38,985 bases of DNA from Planctomycetota bacterium (lineage in GTDB: Bacteria > Planctomycetota > Phycisphaerae > Tepidisphaerales > Tepidisphaeraceae): positions 1 to 38,985 of the forward strand of contig JBCDCH010000037.1 in assembly GCA_039182125.1 (NCBI GenBank). Direction: 5' to 3'. The position numbers and the translations under genes are program-made. The notes below the pieces were generated by a model that had not been told where the DNA came from, made no database searches, and saw nothing but the letters and a program-made list of their open reading frames with translations. Positions within the stretch are counted from its first letter, which is position 1. Every line of letters begins with the position of its first letter. Positions 14,919 to 23,706 of the stretch are shown one piece after another.

Positions 14919-17900
14919 ATGACCCACGCCAAAATCTCCCGTGCGTGCCGCGCAGTACTTGCTGCGACGGCCCTACTTGCCGTCACCGCCCCGATGTCGA
15001 TGCCGGCCAGCGCACAGGAAGCGCCCGCCGACGCAACGACCGAGGGCGAACTGGAACTGACCGCCGCCGAAGTGCAGGCCCTGATGGCCGCCCGCCGCGG
15101 CGCGACCACTTCGTCAAGCAGCGGCTACACAGCCTTCGAAAAGGTCATCGAAGGCCTCAAGCTCGTCGAAGCGCCCGAAGGCACGCGCGGTTTGTTCAAG
15201 CTCTACCGCCCCGCCGGCAACGACGCGAAAAGCCCGTCCAAGCTCATCGCCGCCATCCCACCGTCGCTGTTCGGCAAGGACCTACTGCTTGCCGCGAGCG
15301 TCTCGGCAGGACCGTTGGCCGGGTACCAGTGGAACGACTACCTCGTCCGTTTCGAACGGCGTGGCCGCAACGTCGTGCTCGTCGTTCCTGACCTCTCGCA
15401 GGTCTCCGACGACAAGCGCAAGCCCGTCGCCGAGTCGGTCGAGCGCACCTACACGCCACGCATCCTCGCGAGCATGCCGATCCAGAGCGTGACCGGCTCG
15501 GGCGAGTTGGCCGTCGATCTTTCGGCCCTGACCGGCGCGATCCCCGTCCCCGGCGCGACCGGCCCGCTCCGCAAGGACCTCTCGCGCTACACGACGGTCA
15601 AGGTCTTCCCCGAGAACGTGCTCATCACCGCCGAACTCGCCTACGGCCGCGGTGCCGGCGCGACGACCACCGGCATGAGCTACGCCTTCCGCCAGCTCCC
15701 GAACCTCAACACCCGCGACCGCTACCGCCCACGTCTCGCCGATGAACGCGTCGGCTACTTCCTGACCGTCAAGCAGGACTGGTCCAGCGGCTACGACGAC
15801 CGCGACCTCACCGATCGCTACATCAACCGCTGGCGTCTCGAGAAGCTCGACCCGAGCCTCGAGATGAGCCCGCCCAAGGAACCGATCGTCTTCTACATCG
15901 AGAACACCGTCCCGGTGCAGTGGCGCCGGTACGTCCGTGACGGCGTAGAGGAGTGGAACAAGGCGTTCGAGAAGGTCGGCATCGTCGGCGCGATCGAAGT
16001 CCGCCAGCAAACCGACACCGCCTACGCCGACATCGACCCCGAGGACGCCCGGTACAACTTCATCCGCTGGATCGTGACCGGCCGTGCCTTCGCGATGGGA
16101 CCGAGTCGGGTTGACCCGCGGACCGGGCAGATTCTCGACGCCGACATCATCTTCGACGATTCGATGCTCCGCTACTTCAGCGAAGACCTCGACCTGCTCG
16201 GCCCCAAGACGATGCTCGCGGACATGGGCCCGGAGTTCCTCACGTTCCTCGACGAGAACCCGGCCTTCATGCCCCAGGGCGTGACCGAGGCGGATGTCCA
16301 CGCCGCGATGCGTTCGACCAACCTCAAATGGCAAACGACGGCCGGCAGCAACTTCGCCACCAACGTCGACCCCAACGCGCAGCGTGAAGCGCTGAACCAA
16401 GTTCACGACATGCTCGGCACCAGCGGTTGCGATCACGGCTGTTCACATCCCGTCGTCGCCAGCCGCAACCACGCCGACCACGCCGGCTGCAACTATGCCA
16501 CCGGCGTCCGCCAGCAGCTTGCGATGACCCACTGGCTGAACCTGTCGAGCCGATTCGCGGCCGTCACGCCGCCGATGCCCAAGGGCGCCCCGACGACCAA
16601 GCCCGGTGCCGCGACCGCCAAGGACTCCGGCGATGCCGGTGATGGTGGCGCGATCGTCAGCGACCCGGTCGCCGAGGTCGAGGAAGAAGTGACCCAGGCC
16701 AGCGCGTCCGCCGAGACGACGATGGAAGAAGTCACCCAAGAAAAGGCCGAAGCCAAGACGGCCGAAGTTGTCAAGCGTGAGAAGGTCAAGCTGCCCGAGA
16801 AGTTCTTGGGCTTGGTGCTCAAGGATGTCGTCGCCCACGAGGTCGGTCACACCATCGGCCTGCGGCACAACTTCAAGGCCTCGGCCTGGCTAAGCCTCGA
16901 CGAGATCAAGGAGCGCCGCGGCGACGCCGACAAGCCACTGGTCGCGTCCGTCATGGACTACAACCCGATGGTCTTCTTCGCCGGCGATGATCCGAGCGAC
17001 CTGGAAACCTTCTCGACGTCCGTGATCGGCCCCTACGACTACTGGGCCGTCGAGTACGGTTACACCATCGCCAACCCGCGTCAGGAGAAGCAGGTCACCG
17101 CGCAGATCGCCGCCAAGAGTGGCAAGCGTGAGCTGGCCTACGCGACCGACGAGGACACGACCGGCCTCGCCAGCCCCGACCCGTTCGTCAACCGCTACGA
17201 CCTCGGCGACGACCCGATCGCCTTCGCCAAGGCCCGTGCCGAGTTGGCCGACTACCTCATGGAGGACCTGCGTGAGTGGGCCCTCGAAAAGAATTCGACC
17301 AACGACGAGCTGCGTGACGTGTTCCGCTCGCTGTTCTTCGAGAAGATCCGCAACGCCAACTTCGTCGCCCGCATGGTGGGTGGCCAGAAGTTCAGCCGCA
17401 CCCGCTTCGGCGAGACCCTCGACGGCGGCGACGAGCCGGGCCTGACGCTGATCGACCCCGATGCCCAGCGCGAGGCGATCGCTTACCTCGACGAGACGCT
17501 GTTCAACGACGAGTTCTTCGCGGTCGAGACCGAGCTGTGGAACGACCTGGTACCGAGCCGACAGCCGACCGTCGGCAGCTGGGCCGGCAGCCGGATCGAC
17601 TTCCCGGTCCACCAGACGATCCTCAACGCCCAGAACCGCGCACTGTCGACGCTCGTCAACCCGACGATCCTGCAGCGGGTCTACGACGCGGAACTCAAAA
17701 CGACCGAGGACGACAAGTTCACCGCGGCCGAGTTGATCACTTCCGTGACCGAGGCGGTCTGGGGCGAGATCGGCAGCGAAGAACTGTCGAGCATCGACCG
17801 CAACCTCCAGAGCCAGCACCTGGACTACCTCACGGCCATGGCCATGAGCGAGCCGGGCCGGCTGATGGCGGCCGACCTCCGCAACATGGTCCGCTACCAA

Positions 17901-18080
17901 CTCCGCATGCTCGCCAAGGACATGGATGAGGCCATCGCTGAAGGCGACCTCGACATGGCCACCGCTGCGCACTACGCCGAGAGCAAGTCCACTATCGAAC
18001 GTGCCCTCGAGGCCCCGATGGTCGACGTCGCCGGCGGCGGTCAGACCATCATCATGATGGGCCGCGAAGCGTCGAAGTAA
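14919..18080 (+). CDS. large secreted zinc-dependent metalloprotease (DUF5117/DUF4953 type)
   Basis: 1053 residues from ATG 14919, which begins a signal peptide of about 33 residues ending PMSMPASAQ. The zinc site is AHEVGHTIGLRHNF: H640, E641, H644 and H650 (HExxHxxGxxH), followed by a met-turn candidate SVMDYNP. The region before it (EKLDPSLEMSPPKEPIVFYI, VQWRRYVRDGVEEWNKAFEKVG) matches the large DUF5117/DUF4953 proteases seen in Bacteroidetes and Planctomycetes. Two unusual inserts precede the zinc helix: a Cys/His cluster at 504-524 (C504, H506, C508, H510, H518, H521, C524) and a low-complexity Ala/Thr/Glu stretch at about 550-630. Probably digests proteins outside the cytoplasm. A terminator follows directly. 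Confidence 0.9.
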   Translation: MTHAKISRACRAVLAATALLAVTAPMSMPASAQEAPADATTEGELELTAAEVQALMAARRGATTSSSSGYTAFEKVIEGLKLVEAPEGTRGLFKLYRPAGNDAKSPSKLIAAIPPSLFGKDLLLAASVSAGPLAGYQWNDYLVRFERRGRNVVLVVPDLSQVSDDKRKPVAESVERTYTPRILASMPIQSVTGSGELAVDLSALTGAIPVPGATGPLRKDLSRYTTVKVFPENVLITAELAYGRGAGATTTGMSYAFRQLPNLNTRDRYRPRLADERVGYFLTVKQDWSSGYDDRDLTDRYINRWRLEKLDPSLEMSPPKEPIVFYIENTVPVQWRRYVRDGVEEWNKAFEKVGIVGAIEVRQQTDTAYADIDPEDARYNFIRWIVTGRAFAMGPSRVDPRTGQILDADIIFDDSMLRYFSEDLDLLGPKTMLADMGPEFLTFLDENPAFMPQGVTEADVHAAMRSTNLKWQTTAGSNFATNVDPNAQREALNQVHDMLGTSGCDHGCSHPVVASRNHADHAGCNYATGVRQQLAMTHWLNLSSRFAAVTPPMPKGAPTTKPGAATAKDSGDAGDGGAIVSDPVAEVEEEVTQASASAETTMEEVTQEKAEAKTAEVVKREKVKLPEKFLGLVLKDVVAHEVGHTIGLRHNFKASAWLSLDEIKERRGDADKPLVASVMDYNPMVFFAGDDPSDLETFSTSVIGPYDYWAVEYGYTIANPRQEKQVTAQIAAKSGKRELAYATDEDTTGLASPDPFVNRYDLGDDPIAFAKARAELADYLMEDLREWALEKNSTNDELRDVFRSLFFEKIRNANFVARMVGGQKFSRTRFGETLDGGDEPGLTLIDPDAQREAIAYLDETLFNDEFFAVETELWNDLVPSRQPTVGSWAGSRIDFPVHQTILNAQNRALSTLVNPTILQRVYDAELKTTEDDKFTAAELITSVTEAVWGEIGSEELSSIDRNLQSQHLDYLTAMAMSEPGRLMAADLRNMVRYQLRMLAKDMDEAIAEGDLDMATAAHYAESKSTIERALEAPMVDVAGGGQTIIMMGREASK

Positions 18081-18103
18081 TCACGCCAACTCCCTAAACA
18101 AGG

Positions 18104-18135
18104 GGCGGGGAGCCCGGTCGGTTCACCGCCTTTTT
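18104..18135 (+). terminator. rho-independent terminator after the metalloprotease
   Basis: GGCGGGGAGCC pairs with GGTTCACCGCC (one mismatch and one G-U) around a five-base loop, followed by TTTTT at 18131-18135. Confidence 0.8.
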
Positions 18136-18212
18136 GCGTGGACGGGCATTACGTGTCGGCGGGCAAGCTCGCGCATGTTCTGAACCACCCCACCGTTGGT
18201 CCCCTAAACTAA

Positions 18213-18389
18213 CGCATCGTCTCCGGCACCGAACATCCCAGCGTCCAACCCGAACCCGCCATACGTCCACGCCGACGCTCCGGCGAACGGTTCGACGAGT
18301 ACCGCAGGAAGGCTCACGAACGCTCGAAGGACAAGGACGCTTCGAAAGACGCCGACGGGAAAAAAGGTGCCCCGCCGCCCGGCGATGCG
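18213..18389 (+). other. open, coding-like extension upstream of the ABC exporter start
   Basis: After an in-frame TAA (18210-18212) the exporter frame stays open for 59 codons before ATG 18390. The translation is strongly charged and protein-like (GERFDEYRRKAHERSKDKDA) but has no ATG, GTG or TTG. It could be translated from a non-standard start, be a decayed N-terminus, or be noncoding. Otherwise 18136-18389 shows no gene. Confidence 0.4.
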
Positions 18390-20249
18390 ATGCACCGGGA
18401 CCGGTCCAAGGAACGCACCCGACCGTTCCCCACGCTCTTCCGCCACTTCATCGGATTTCTCCGCGGCCAGCGGCTTCGGCTCGGACTGGCGCTCGTCGTT
18501 CTCGCGGTCACGACCCTGCTCAACCTCGCACCGCTTGCCGCGCCCAAGCCGATCCTCGACGTGGTCATCGGCGATGCGCCGATCCCGCCGGCGTTTCTCC
18601 GCTGGGCACCGTGGCTCGAATTCATGAGCAAGGAGAACCTGCTCTTACTCATCGCGCTCGGCTCGGCGGCAGCGGCACTGTTCGCGGTACTGTTGCAGAC
18701 CGTCGGCCGATGGACCGCGACCAAGGTCGCCACGCGCACCAAGATCACCGTCCGGCGCAAGCTCTACGACCACGTCGTGCAACTCCCACTGCACCGCGTC
18801 TACGCCATCAAGTCCGGGGGCATCTCCTCGATCCTCCGCGATGACGCCAACGGTGTCGGTGATCTGGTTTTCCAGATGATCTACAACCCGTTCCAAGCGA
18901 TCGTCCAACTCTCGGCAACGCTGGTGGTGCTGTTGCTCGTCGACTGGCGGCTGTTGATCGGGGCGGTCGCACTGCTGCCGATGGTGTGGGTGAGCAACCG
19001 CATGTGGGTGACGCGCATCCGCCCGCACTGGCGCGACATCCGCAAAACCCGCCAAGGCATCGACGCGCGGACCACCGAAACCTTCGGCGGCATGCGGGTC
19101 GTCCGGGCGTTCGGCCGACGCCGCTCGGAAACCGCCGGCTACACCACCGACTCCAACTTCATGGCCCGCCAGGAGCTGCACAACTGGTGGTGGATGCGGT
19201 CCATCGAAGCGATGTGGTCCATCCTCATCCCGATGGCCACGTCGCTACTGCTGTACTTCGGCGGCTGGCTAGTGCTCGATGGTCAGCTCTCGGTCGGCGA
19301 CCTCGTGCTCTTCATCGCATTCCTCGCCGCGATGCTCGGACCGATCGCGACGCTCGCCAACTCCGCCACCGGCTTCCAGACCTCACTCGCGGGGCTGGAT
19401 CGGACGCTCGACCTTCTGGGCGAAGACGCCGAGTTCCACGACACACCCAGCACGAAGTGCCTGCAACGCGAGAATGTTGCCGGGCATGTCGTGATTGACG
19501 ACTTGCACTTCCGCTACCCCGCCGACTTCGGCGAGGATGCGAACAAGGAGGTGCTCAAGGGCATCAACCTCGACATCGCCGCCGGCGAGACCGTTGCCTT
19601 CGTCGGCCCGTCGGGCGCGGGCAAGACCACGCTCTGCAACCTGATTGCGCGGTTCTACGACCCGACCGGCGGATGCATCACGCTTGATGGCCATGACCTG
19701 CGCGAGATCAACGTCGAGAGCTTCCGCAACCTGCTTGCGATCGTCGAACAGGACACTTTCCTCTTCGACGGCACCATCGCCGAGAACATCGCCTATGCCA
19801 ACCGTGACGCCACCCTCGAGCAGATCCAGGAAGCCGCCCGCCAAGCCAACGCCGACAGGTTCATCGAGGAACTGCCCTACGGCTACCGCACCTACGTCGG
19901 TGAACGTGGCGTCAAACTTTCCGGCGGTCAACGTCAGCGACTCACCATCGCTCGTGCCATCCTCGCCGATCCGAAACTACTCATCCTTGACGAAGCCACG
20001 AGCAACCTCGACACGCAAAGCGAACGCCTCATTCAGCAATCGCTCACCAAGCTCATGGAGGGCCGCACCAGCTTCGTCATCGCCCACCGCCTGAGCACCA
20101 TCCGCGACGCCGACCGCATCGTCGTGATCGACAACGGCGAGATCATCGAGCAAGGCTGCCACGACGAGCTCATGCAACGATCCGGCCACTACCAGAAAAT
20201 GGTCACACTCCAAACCGCCCCGGCGGTCGAGTTGACGCAGAAACGCTGA
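18390..20249 (+). CDS. ABC exporter, fused membrane and ATPase domains (MsbA/LmrA-like)
   Basis: 619 residues. Six membrane spans lie within about 28-330, then a nucleotide-binding domain: Walker A GPSGAGKT at 406-413, Q-loop VEQDTF, signature LSGGQ at 510-514, Walker B LLILDE at 530-535, D-loop SNLD and switch His at H566. This is the half-transporter layout that works as a homodimer and exports lipids, lipid-linked sugars, peptides or drugs; the substrate is not known. The ATG at 18390 has no good ribosome site, and the frame is open and coding-like for 59 codons upstream. It converges with a lipoprotein gene, with 10 bases between stops. Confidence 0.94.
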   Translation: MHRDRSKERTRPFPTLFRHFIGFLRGQRLRLGLALVVLAVTTLLNLAPLAAPKPILDVVIGDAPIPPAFLRWAPWLEFMSKENLLLLIALGSAAAALFAVLLQTVGRWTATKVATRTKITVRRKLYDHVVQLPLHRVYAIKSGGISSILRDDANGVGDLVFQMIYNPFQAIVQLSATLVVLLLVDWRLLIGAVALLPMVWVSNRMWVTRIRPHWRDIRKTRQGIDARTTETFGGMRVVRAFGRRRSETAGYTTDSNFMARQELHNWWWMRSIEAMWSILIPMATSLLLYFGGWLVLDGQLSVGDLVLFIAFLAAMLGPIATLANSATGFQTSLAGLDRTLDLLGEDAEFHDTPSTKCLQRENVAGHVVIDDLHFRYPADFGEDANKEVLKGINLDIAAGETVAFVGPSGAGKTTLCNLIARFYDPTGGCITLDGHDLREINVESFRNLLAIVEQDTFLFDGTIAENIAYANRDATLEQIQEAARQANADRFIEELPYGYRTYVGERGVKLSGGQRQRLTIARAILADPKLLILDEATSNLDTQSERLIQQSLTKLMEGRTSFVIAHRLSTIRDADRIVVIDNGEIIEQGCHDELMQRSGHYQKMVTLQTAPAVELTQKR

Positions 20250-20259
20250 CCGTCGGCAA

Positions 20260-20712
20260 TCAGTCCGCGATATCGACCGGCACGTCGAGGAGTTCGCCGT
20301 CGACAAGCACTTGGACCTTGCGCACCGAAATGACCCGGTTGTTGGTCGGGAAGTGGATCGCGTCCTGATCGTACAACGCGCGGAACGGAATCTTCACGAT
20401 CGTCGGCTTGTTCGGAAACTCTGGCAGGAACACAACGAACCGCTCGTTGACCCAAACCTCGACGTCCGCCATCGGCTCTTCGGTGAGGTTGAGAAGGTGG
20501 AGGTGGTCAAACGTGTAGTCTGCCTCACCGCGGATGAGGTTCGTCTTGGCCGCAGGGACGTCCGCCGGGTAGGTCCGCTTGGCGGCGTCGGCGGCGAACT
20601 GGGCCGGCTTGCGGTTGAGCGAATCGAGGCGGTTCGGCGTGACGGTGGTCCAACCGCCTTGGCAACCGGCCAAAGCGAACACGAGCACGGCGAGTGTCAG
20701 GCGAGCGAGCAT
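20260..20712 (-). CDS. small lipoprotein, unknown function
   Basis: 150 residues from ATG 20712. Signal peptide MLARLTLAVLVFALAGC with a canonical LAGC lipobox, so it is probably lipid-anchored. The mature domain is beta-rich (FDHLHLLNLTEEPMADVEVW, then FVVFLPEFPNKPTIVKIPF) and may form a small immunoglobulin-like sandwich, which is inference. No known family recognised. It is divergent from the next gene with 28 bases between starts. Confidence 0.75.
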   Translation of the reverse strand: MLARLTLAVLVFALAGCQGGWTTVTPNRLDSLNRKPAQFAADAAKRTYPADVPAAKTNLIRGEADYTFDHLHLLNLTEEPMADVEVWVNERFVVFLPEFPNKPTIVKIPFRALYDQDAIHFPTNNRVISVRKVQVLVDGELLDVPVDIAD

Positions 20713-20740
20713 GCCGGCACGATAGCGGAAGGAAACCGCC

Positions 20741-21367
20741 GTGGATAGGCACCACCTACGCTCTGCCATGATGCCAGACGAAGCCGCGCTCAAACTGCAA
20801 ACGCCGCATCTCACCGACGCGGGACGTGCGGTGTTGATGATCAATCCGGCTCGGGCATATCGAACGCTCGTACCGAGTGAGTCGGGCTCGGCCGAAGCAC
20901 GGGCGGCGCTCGAACCGCTCGACGCTTACAAGCTCACGCCGACGTTCCCGGCCGCCCCCGAAGCAGCCAACGCGGCGCTCGCCGGGCTTTGGCTTTGGCA
21001 CGACTTCCTCCACGAGTCGCACCAAATCAGCCAGTCGATCGACAACCCGACCGGCTCGTTTTGGCACATGATCATGCACCGCCGCGAGGGCGACTTTTCC
21101 AACGCGAAGTACTGGGTTCGCCAGACCGGTCGGCACCCGCTGTTCCCGTCGATCGCGGCCAAGGCCGACGACCTGGTTCGGCCGATGCTCGCGGACAAAC
21201 GCTTCCTCCGGCTCACCGCCAACGGCTGGGACGCGTCGGCGTTTGTCGATCTGGTCGAGTCGGTGGCGGACACGCCCGACGACCCGGCCCACCGCGTCAC
21301 CGTCGGCCTGCAACAACTCGAGTGGCGCGTGCTCTTCGACGAATGCATGGGGCAGGCCGTTGGCTGA
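20741..21367 (+). CDS. conserved-looking protein of unknown function
   Basis: 208 residues if translation begins at GTG 20741, which has GGAAGG eight bases before it; ATG 20768 or 20771 are alternatives without such a site. Soluble, helical, with no signal peptide. A dense motif, FWHMIMHRREGDFSNAKYW followed by RQTGRHP, stands out by its His, Arg, Glu, Asp and Trp content and looks like an active or ligand site. I recall proteins with this motif in several bacterial phyla without an assigned function. It converges with the permease gene, 27 bases between stops. Confidence 0.75.
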   Translation: MDRHHLRSAMMPDEAALKLQTPHLTDAGRAVLMINPARAYRTLVPSESGSAEARAALEPLDAYKLTPTFPAAPEAANAALAGLWLWHDFLHESHQISQSIDNPTGSFWHMIMHRREGDFSNAKYWVRQTGRHPLFPSIAAKADDLVRPMLADKRFLRLTANGWDASAFVDLVESVADTPDDPAHRVTVGLQQLEWRVLFDECMGQAVG

Positions 21368-21394
21368 ACAAACCGGCCCGAGCGATGCGCATCG

Positions 21395-23653
21395 TTACGA
21401 CTTGTCCTGTGGGTCCGCGGCGGGAACGTCCTCGGACTTGCCGGCCCCCGCATCACCGTTCTTACTTGAGGCCGGGTCACCGTTGCTGCCGGCCTTGGCG
21501 AAGAACCGCTTGCTGGTTTTGCGGATGCCTTCGAGGTCGCCGATGATGGTGAGGCGGTCCTGGTCGCGGAGGACGGTCTTGCCGCGAGGAACAAAGACGT
21601 TGTCCTTGCGTCGGACCATGGCCACCAGCGTGCCCTCGGGCAGGTTCGCATTCATGAGCGGCTGGTTGATCAGGTCGCCGGCGGGCGTTCCGGGCTCGAG
21701 GTGGATCGCGAGGAACTGCTCCTCGCGTAGCAGGACTTCCTTGATCTCCAACACATCCTTGGCCTTGAGCCAACGCTCGAGGAAGGTCTCATCCTCGATC
21801 TTCGCGGCGAGTTGCCCGAGGACTCGCAGGTGCTGGGCGGGCTTGTCATCGGGGCTCACGAGGAAGAAGGCAGCGTGGATCTGTCGGCCGTTGATCTGGA
21901 TGCCCGTGCGACTTCGAGCCAGGACGAGCCTCGTCCGCTCGATCTCGGGCAATCGGAAGTGCGGGAGCATCGCACCGTGCTCGATGACCGCCGGCCCGCG
22001 ATGGGCCGAGTCCTCGAACTCCTCGATGATCCTTTCGCGGCTGATCGGCAGCAGCGGCGCGAGCGCGTCGGCGGACTTCTCGATCCAAACATCGAGTTCG
22101 TCGTCGGGTTCGAGCTCGACCACCTTCGCCCGAGCCACGGTCGCGTCGAACGGGTCGGTGGCGCGGGCACCTTTCTCCTTGAGGATCTCGCGGAACTCGG
22201 TCTCGATATCGTCATAACGCCGCTGCCCGAGTCGCTCGAACCAGTGGTAGATGGCCCCGTCGCGCTCGACACGCTTCTGGGCGTAGTAGTAGTACCAGAG
22301 CGCCGACGCGATCACGACGCCGAGCGTGATGATGATCGCCGCCCCGCCGATCTGGTAGACGAGCCAGCCGCAGATGAGCGTGCCGAGGATTTGCGTCCAC
22401 GGGTACAGCGGCGAGCGGAAGCCCGGGTCGTAGCCGGTGATGTGGCTCTCGCGCATCACGATGACCGCGAGGTTGATGAGCATGAACACCAGCAAGTTAA
22501 ACACGCTCGCGGCCTTGGCCACGCCCTCAGCGTCAAGGACGATGATGAAGAAGATCATCGCCCCGCTTGTGACCAGGATCGCCGGCACCGGCGTCTTGAA
22601 TCGGCCCAGCTTCTCGAACACCGGCGGGATCAGCCGGTCACGCGACATGGCAAACGGGTACCGGCTCGCGGCCATGATGCCGGCGTTGCCCGTCGACGCG
22701 AACGCCGCCAACGCCGCAAGCACAATCAGGATCAATCCGGCCGGGTACGGCAGCCAGTCAAAGAACGCGTCGGCCGCGGTCGCCACCGGTGTCAGGTCGC
22801 TACGCAACTCGTCGGGGTTGAGCACCGCGACCATGATGAACACGCCCAGCACGTAGACACTCGTCGCCGTGATGAGCGAGAGGATCATGCCCAAAGGCAG
22901 ATTGCGATCGGGGCGTTTCACCTCCTCACTGACGCTCGCCACTTTCGTCAGACCCGCGTACGAGACAAAGACCAAGCCGATCGTGCTGAACATCCCGCCG
23001 AGCCCGTACTCCTGGTGGAAGAACGGTGTGTTTTGCTCACGCAACTGACCTTCGGGCAGTTCGAAGAAGACGTGCAGCAAGCCCTGCGCGACGAAAAATG
23101 CGAGTACGCCCAACAGCACGATGACGAGGATGCCCTGCAGCTTGGCCGACTCCTTGGCACCGAAAATGTTGAGCCCGGTGAAGACCACCGTGAGCGCCAC
23201 GGCGAGCGCCTTAATGGCGATGAGCCGGTCGGCCTCATCACCTGGAATGAACTCCTTGATGTATGGCGTGATCGCGAGATACGCGCCCATGCCGAGCAGG
23301 GCGAAGCCGGACTTGAGCACAAGTGCCAGCCAGGTGCCGATGCCGCCGATCGTGCCGACCGCCGGCCCGAGCGCGCGGTCGAGGAAGTAATACGAACCGC
23401 CGGCCCTCGGCAACGCCGTGGAAAGTTCCGCGATGCTCAACAACGCCGGGATCATCAACAGGCCGGCGAGGAAGTACGACAGGTAGGTGCTGGGCCCGGA
23501 GTACGCGGTGGCCAGGCCGGGCAGCAGGAAGAAGCCGGCACTGAACATCGCGCCGGTGCTGATCGCATAGACATCCCACAAGCCAAGCGTCTTGGCCATC
23601 TTGGATTTCTTGGCCCCTGTCGTGTTGGCGTCGGGCGAGGCAGCTTCAGTCAT
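21395..23653 (-). CDS. APC-superfamily permease fused to EIIA-like and RCK_C-like domains
   Basis: 752 residues. About 12 membrane spans within 22-457 form an APC amino-acid/cation permease, with the helix-1 glycine motif (ISTGAMFSAGFFLLPG) and SVSEEVKRPDRNLP in the cytoplasmic loop. A linker leads to a domain at about 520-640 resembling PTS EIIA of the fructose/nitrogen type, with the expected histidine context GAMLPHFRLPE (H565). The next segment (about 645-712, IHLEPGTPAGDLINQPL to DRLTIIGDLEGI) is a TrkA-C/RCK_C-type domain, which in other transporters binds nucleotides such as c-di-AMP. The C-terminus is a disordered polar tail. Transport of an amino acid or potassium gated by phosphorylation and ligand is a reasonable inference; the substrate is not determinable. 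Confidence 0.9.
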   Translation of the reverse strand: MTEAASPDANTTGAKKSKMAKTLGLWDVYAISTGAMFSAGFFLLPGLATAYSGPSTYLSYFLAGLLMIPALLSIAELSTALPRAGGSYYFLDRALGPAVGTIGGIGTWLALVLKSGFALLGMGAYLAITPYIKEFIPGDEADRLIAIKALAVALTVVFTGLNIFGAKESAKLQGILVIVLLGVLAFFVAQGLLHVFFELPEGQLREQNTPFFHQEYGLGGMFSTIGLVFVSYAGLTKVASVSEEVKRPDRNLPLGMILSLITATSVYVLGVFIMVAVLNPDELRSDLTPVATAADAFFDWLPYPAGLILIVLAALAAFASTGNAGIMAASRYPFAMSRDRLIPPVFEKLGRFKTPVPAILVTSGAMIFFIIVLDAEGVAKAASVFNLLVFMLINLAVIVMRESHITGYDPGFRSPLYPWTQILGTLICGWLVYQIGGAAIIITLGVVIASALWYYYYAQKRVERDGAIYHWFERLGQRRYDDIETEFREILKEKGARATDPFDATVARAKVVELEPDDELDVWIEKSADALAPLLPISRERIIEEFEDSAHRGPAVIEHGAMLPHFRLPEIERTRLVLARSRTGIQINGRQIHAAFFLVSPDDKPAQHLRVLGQLAAKIEDETFLERWLKAKDVLEIKEVLLREEQFLAIHLEPGTPAGDLINQPLMNANLPEGTLVAMVRRKDNVFVPRGKTVLRDQDRLTIIGDLEGIRKTSKRFFAKAGSNGDPASSKNGDAGAGKSEDVPAADPQDKS

Positions 23654-23706
23654 GGCCGGCGACTATAGCGAAGCGTGGCACATTGCCATCGCCCAATCAC
23701 GGCCGG

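Noticed and set aside
21812-23668. 618-codon plus-strand open frame.
   Set aside because: Antisense to the APC permease and extremely rich in Arg, Asp and His without structure.
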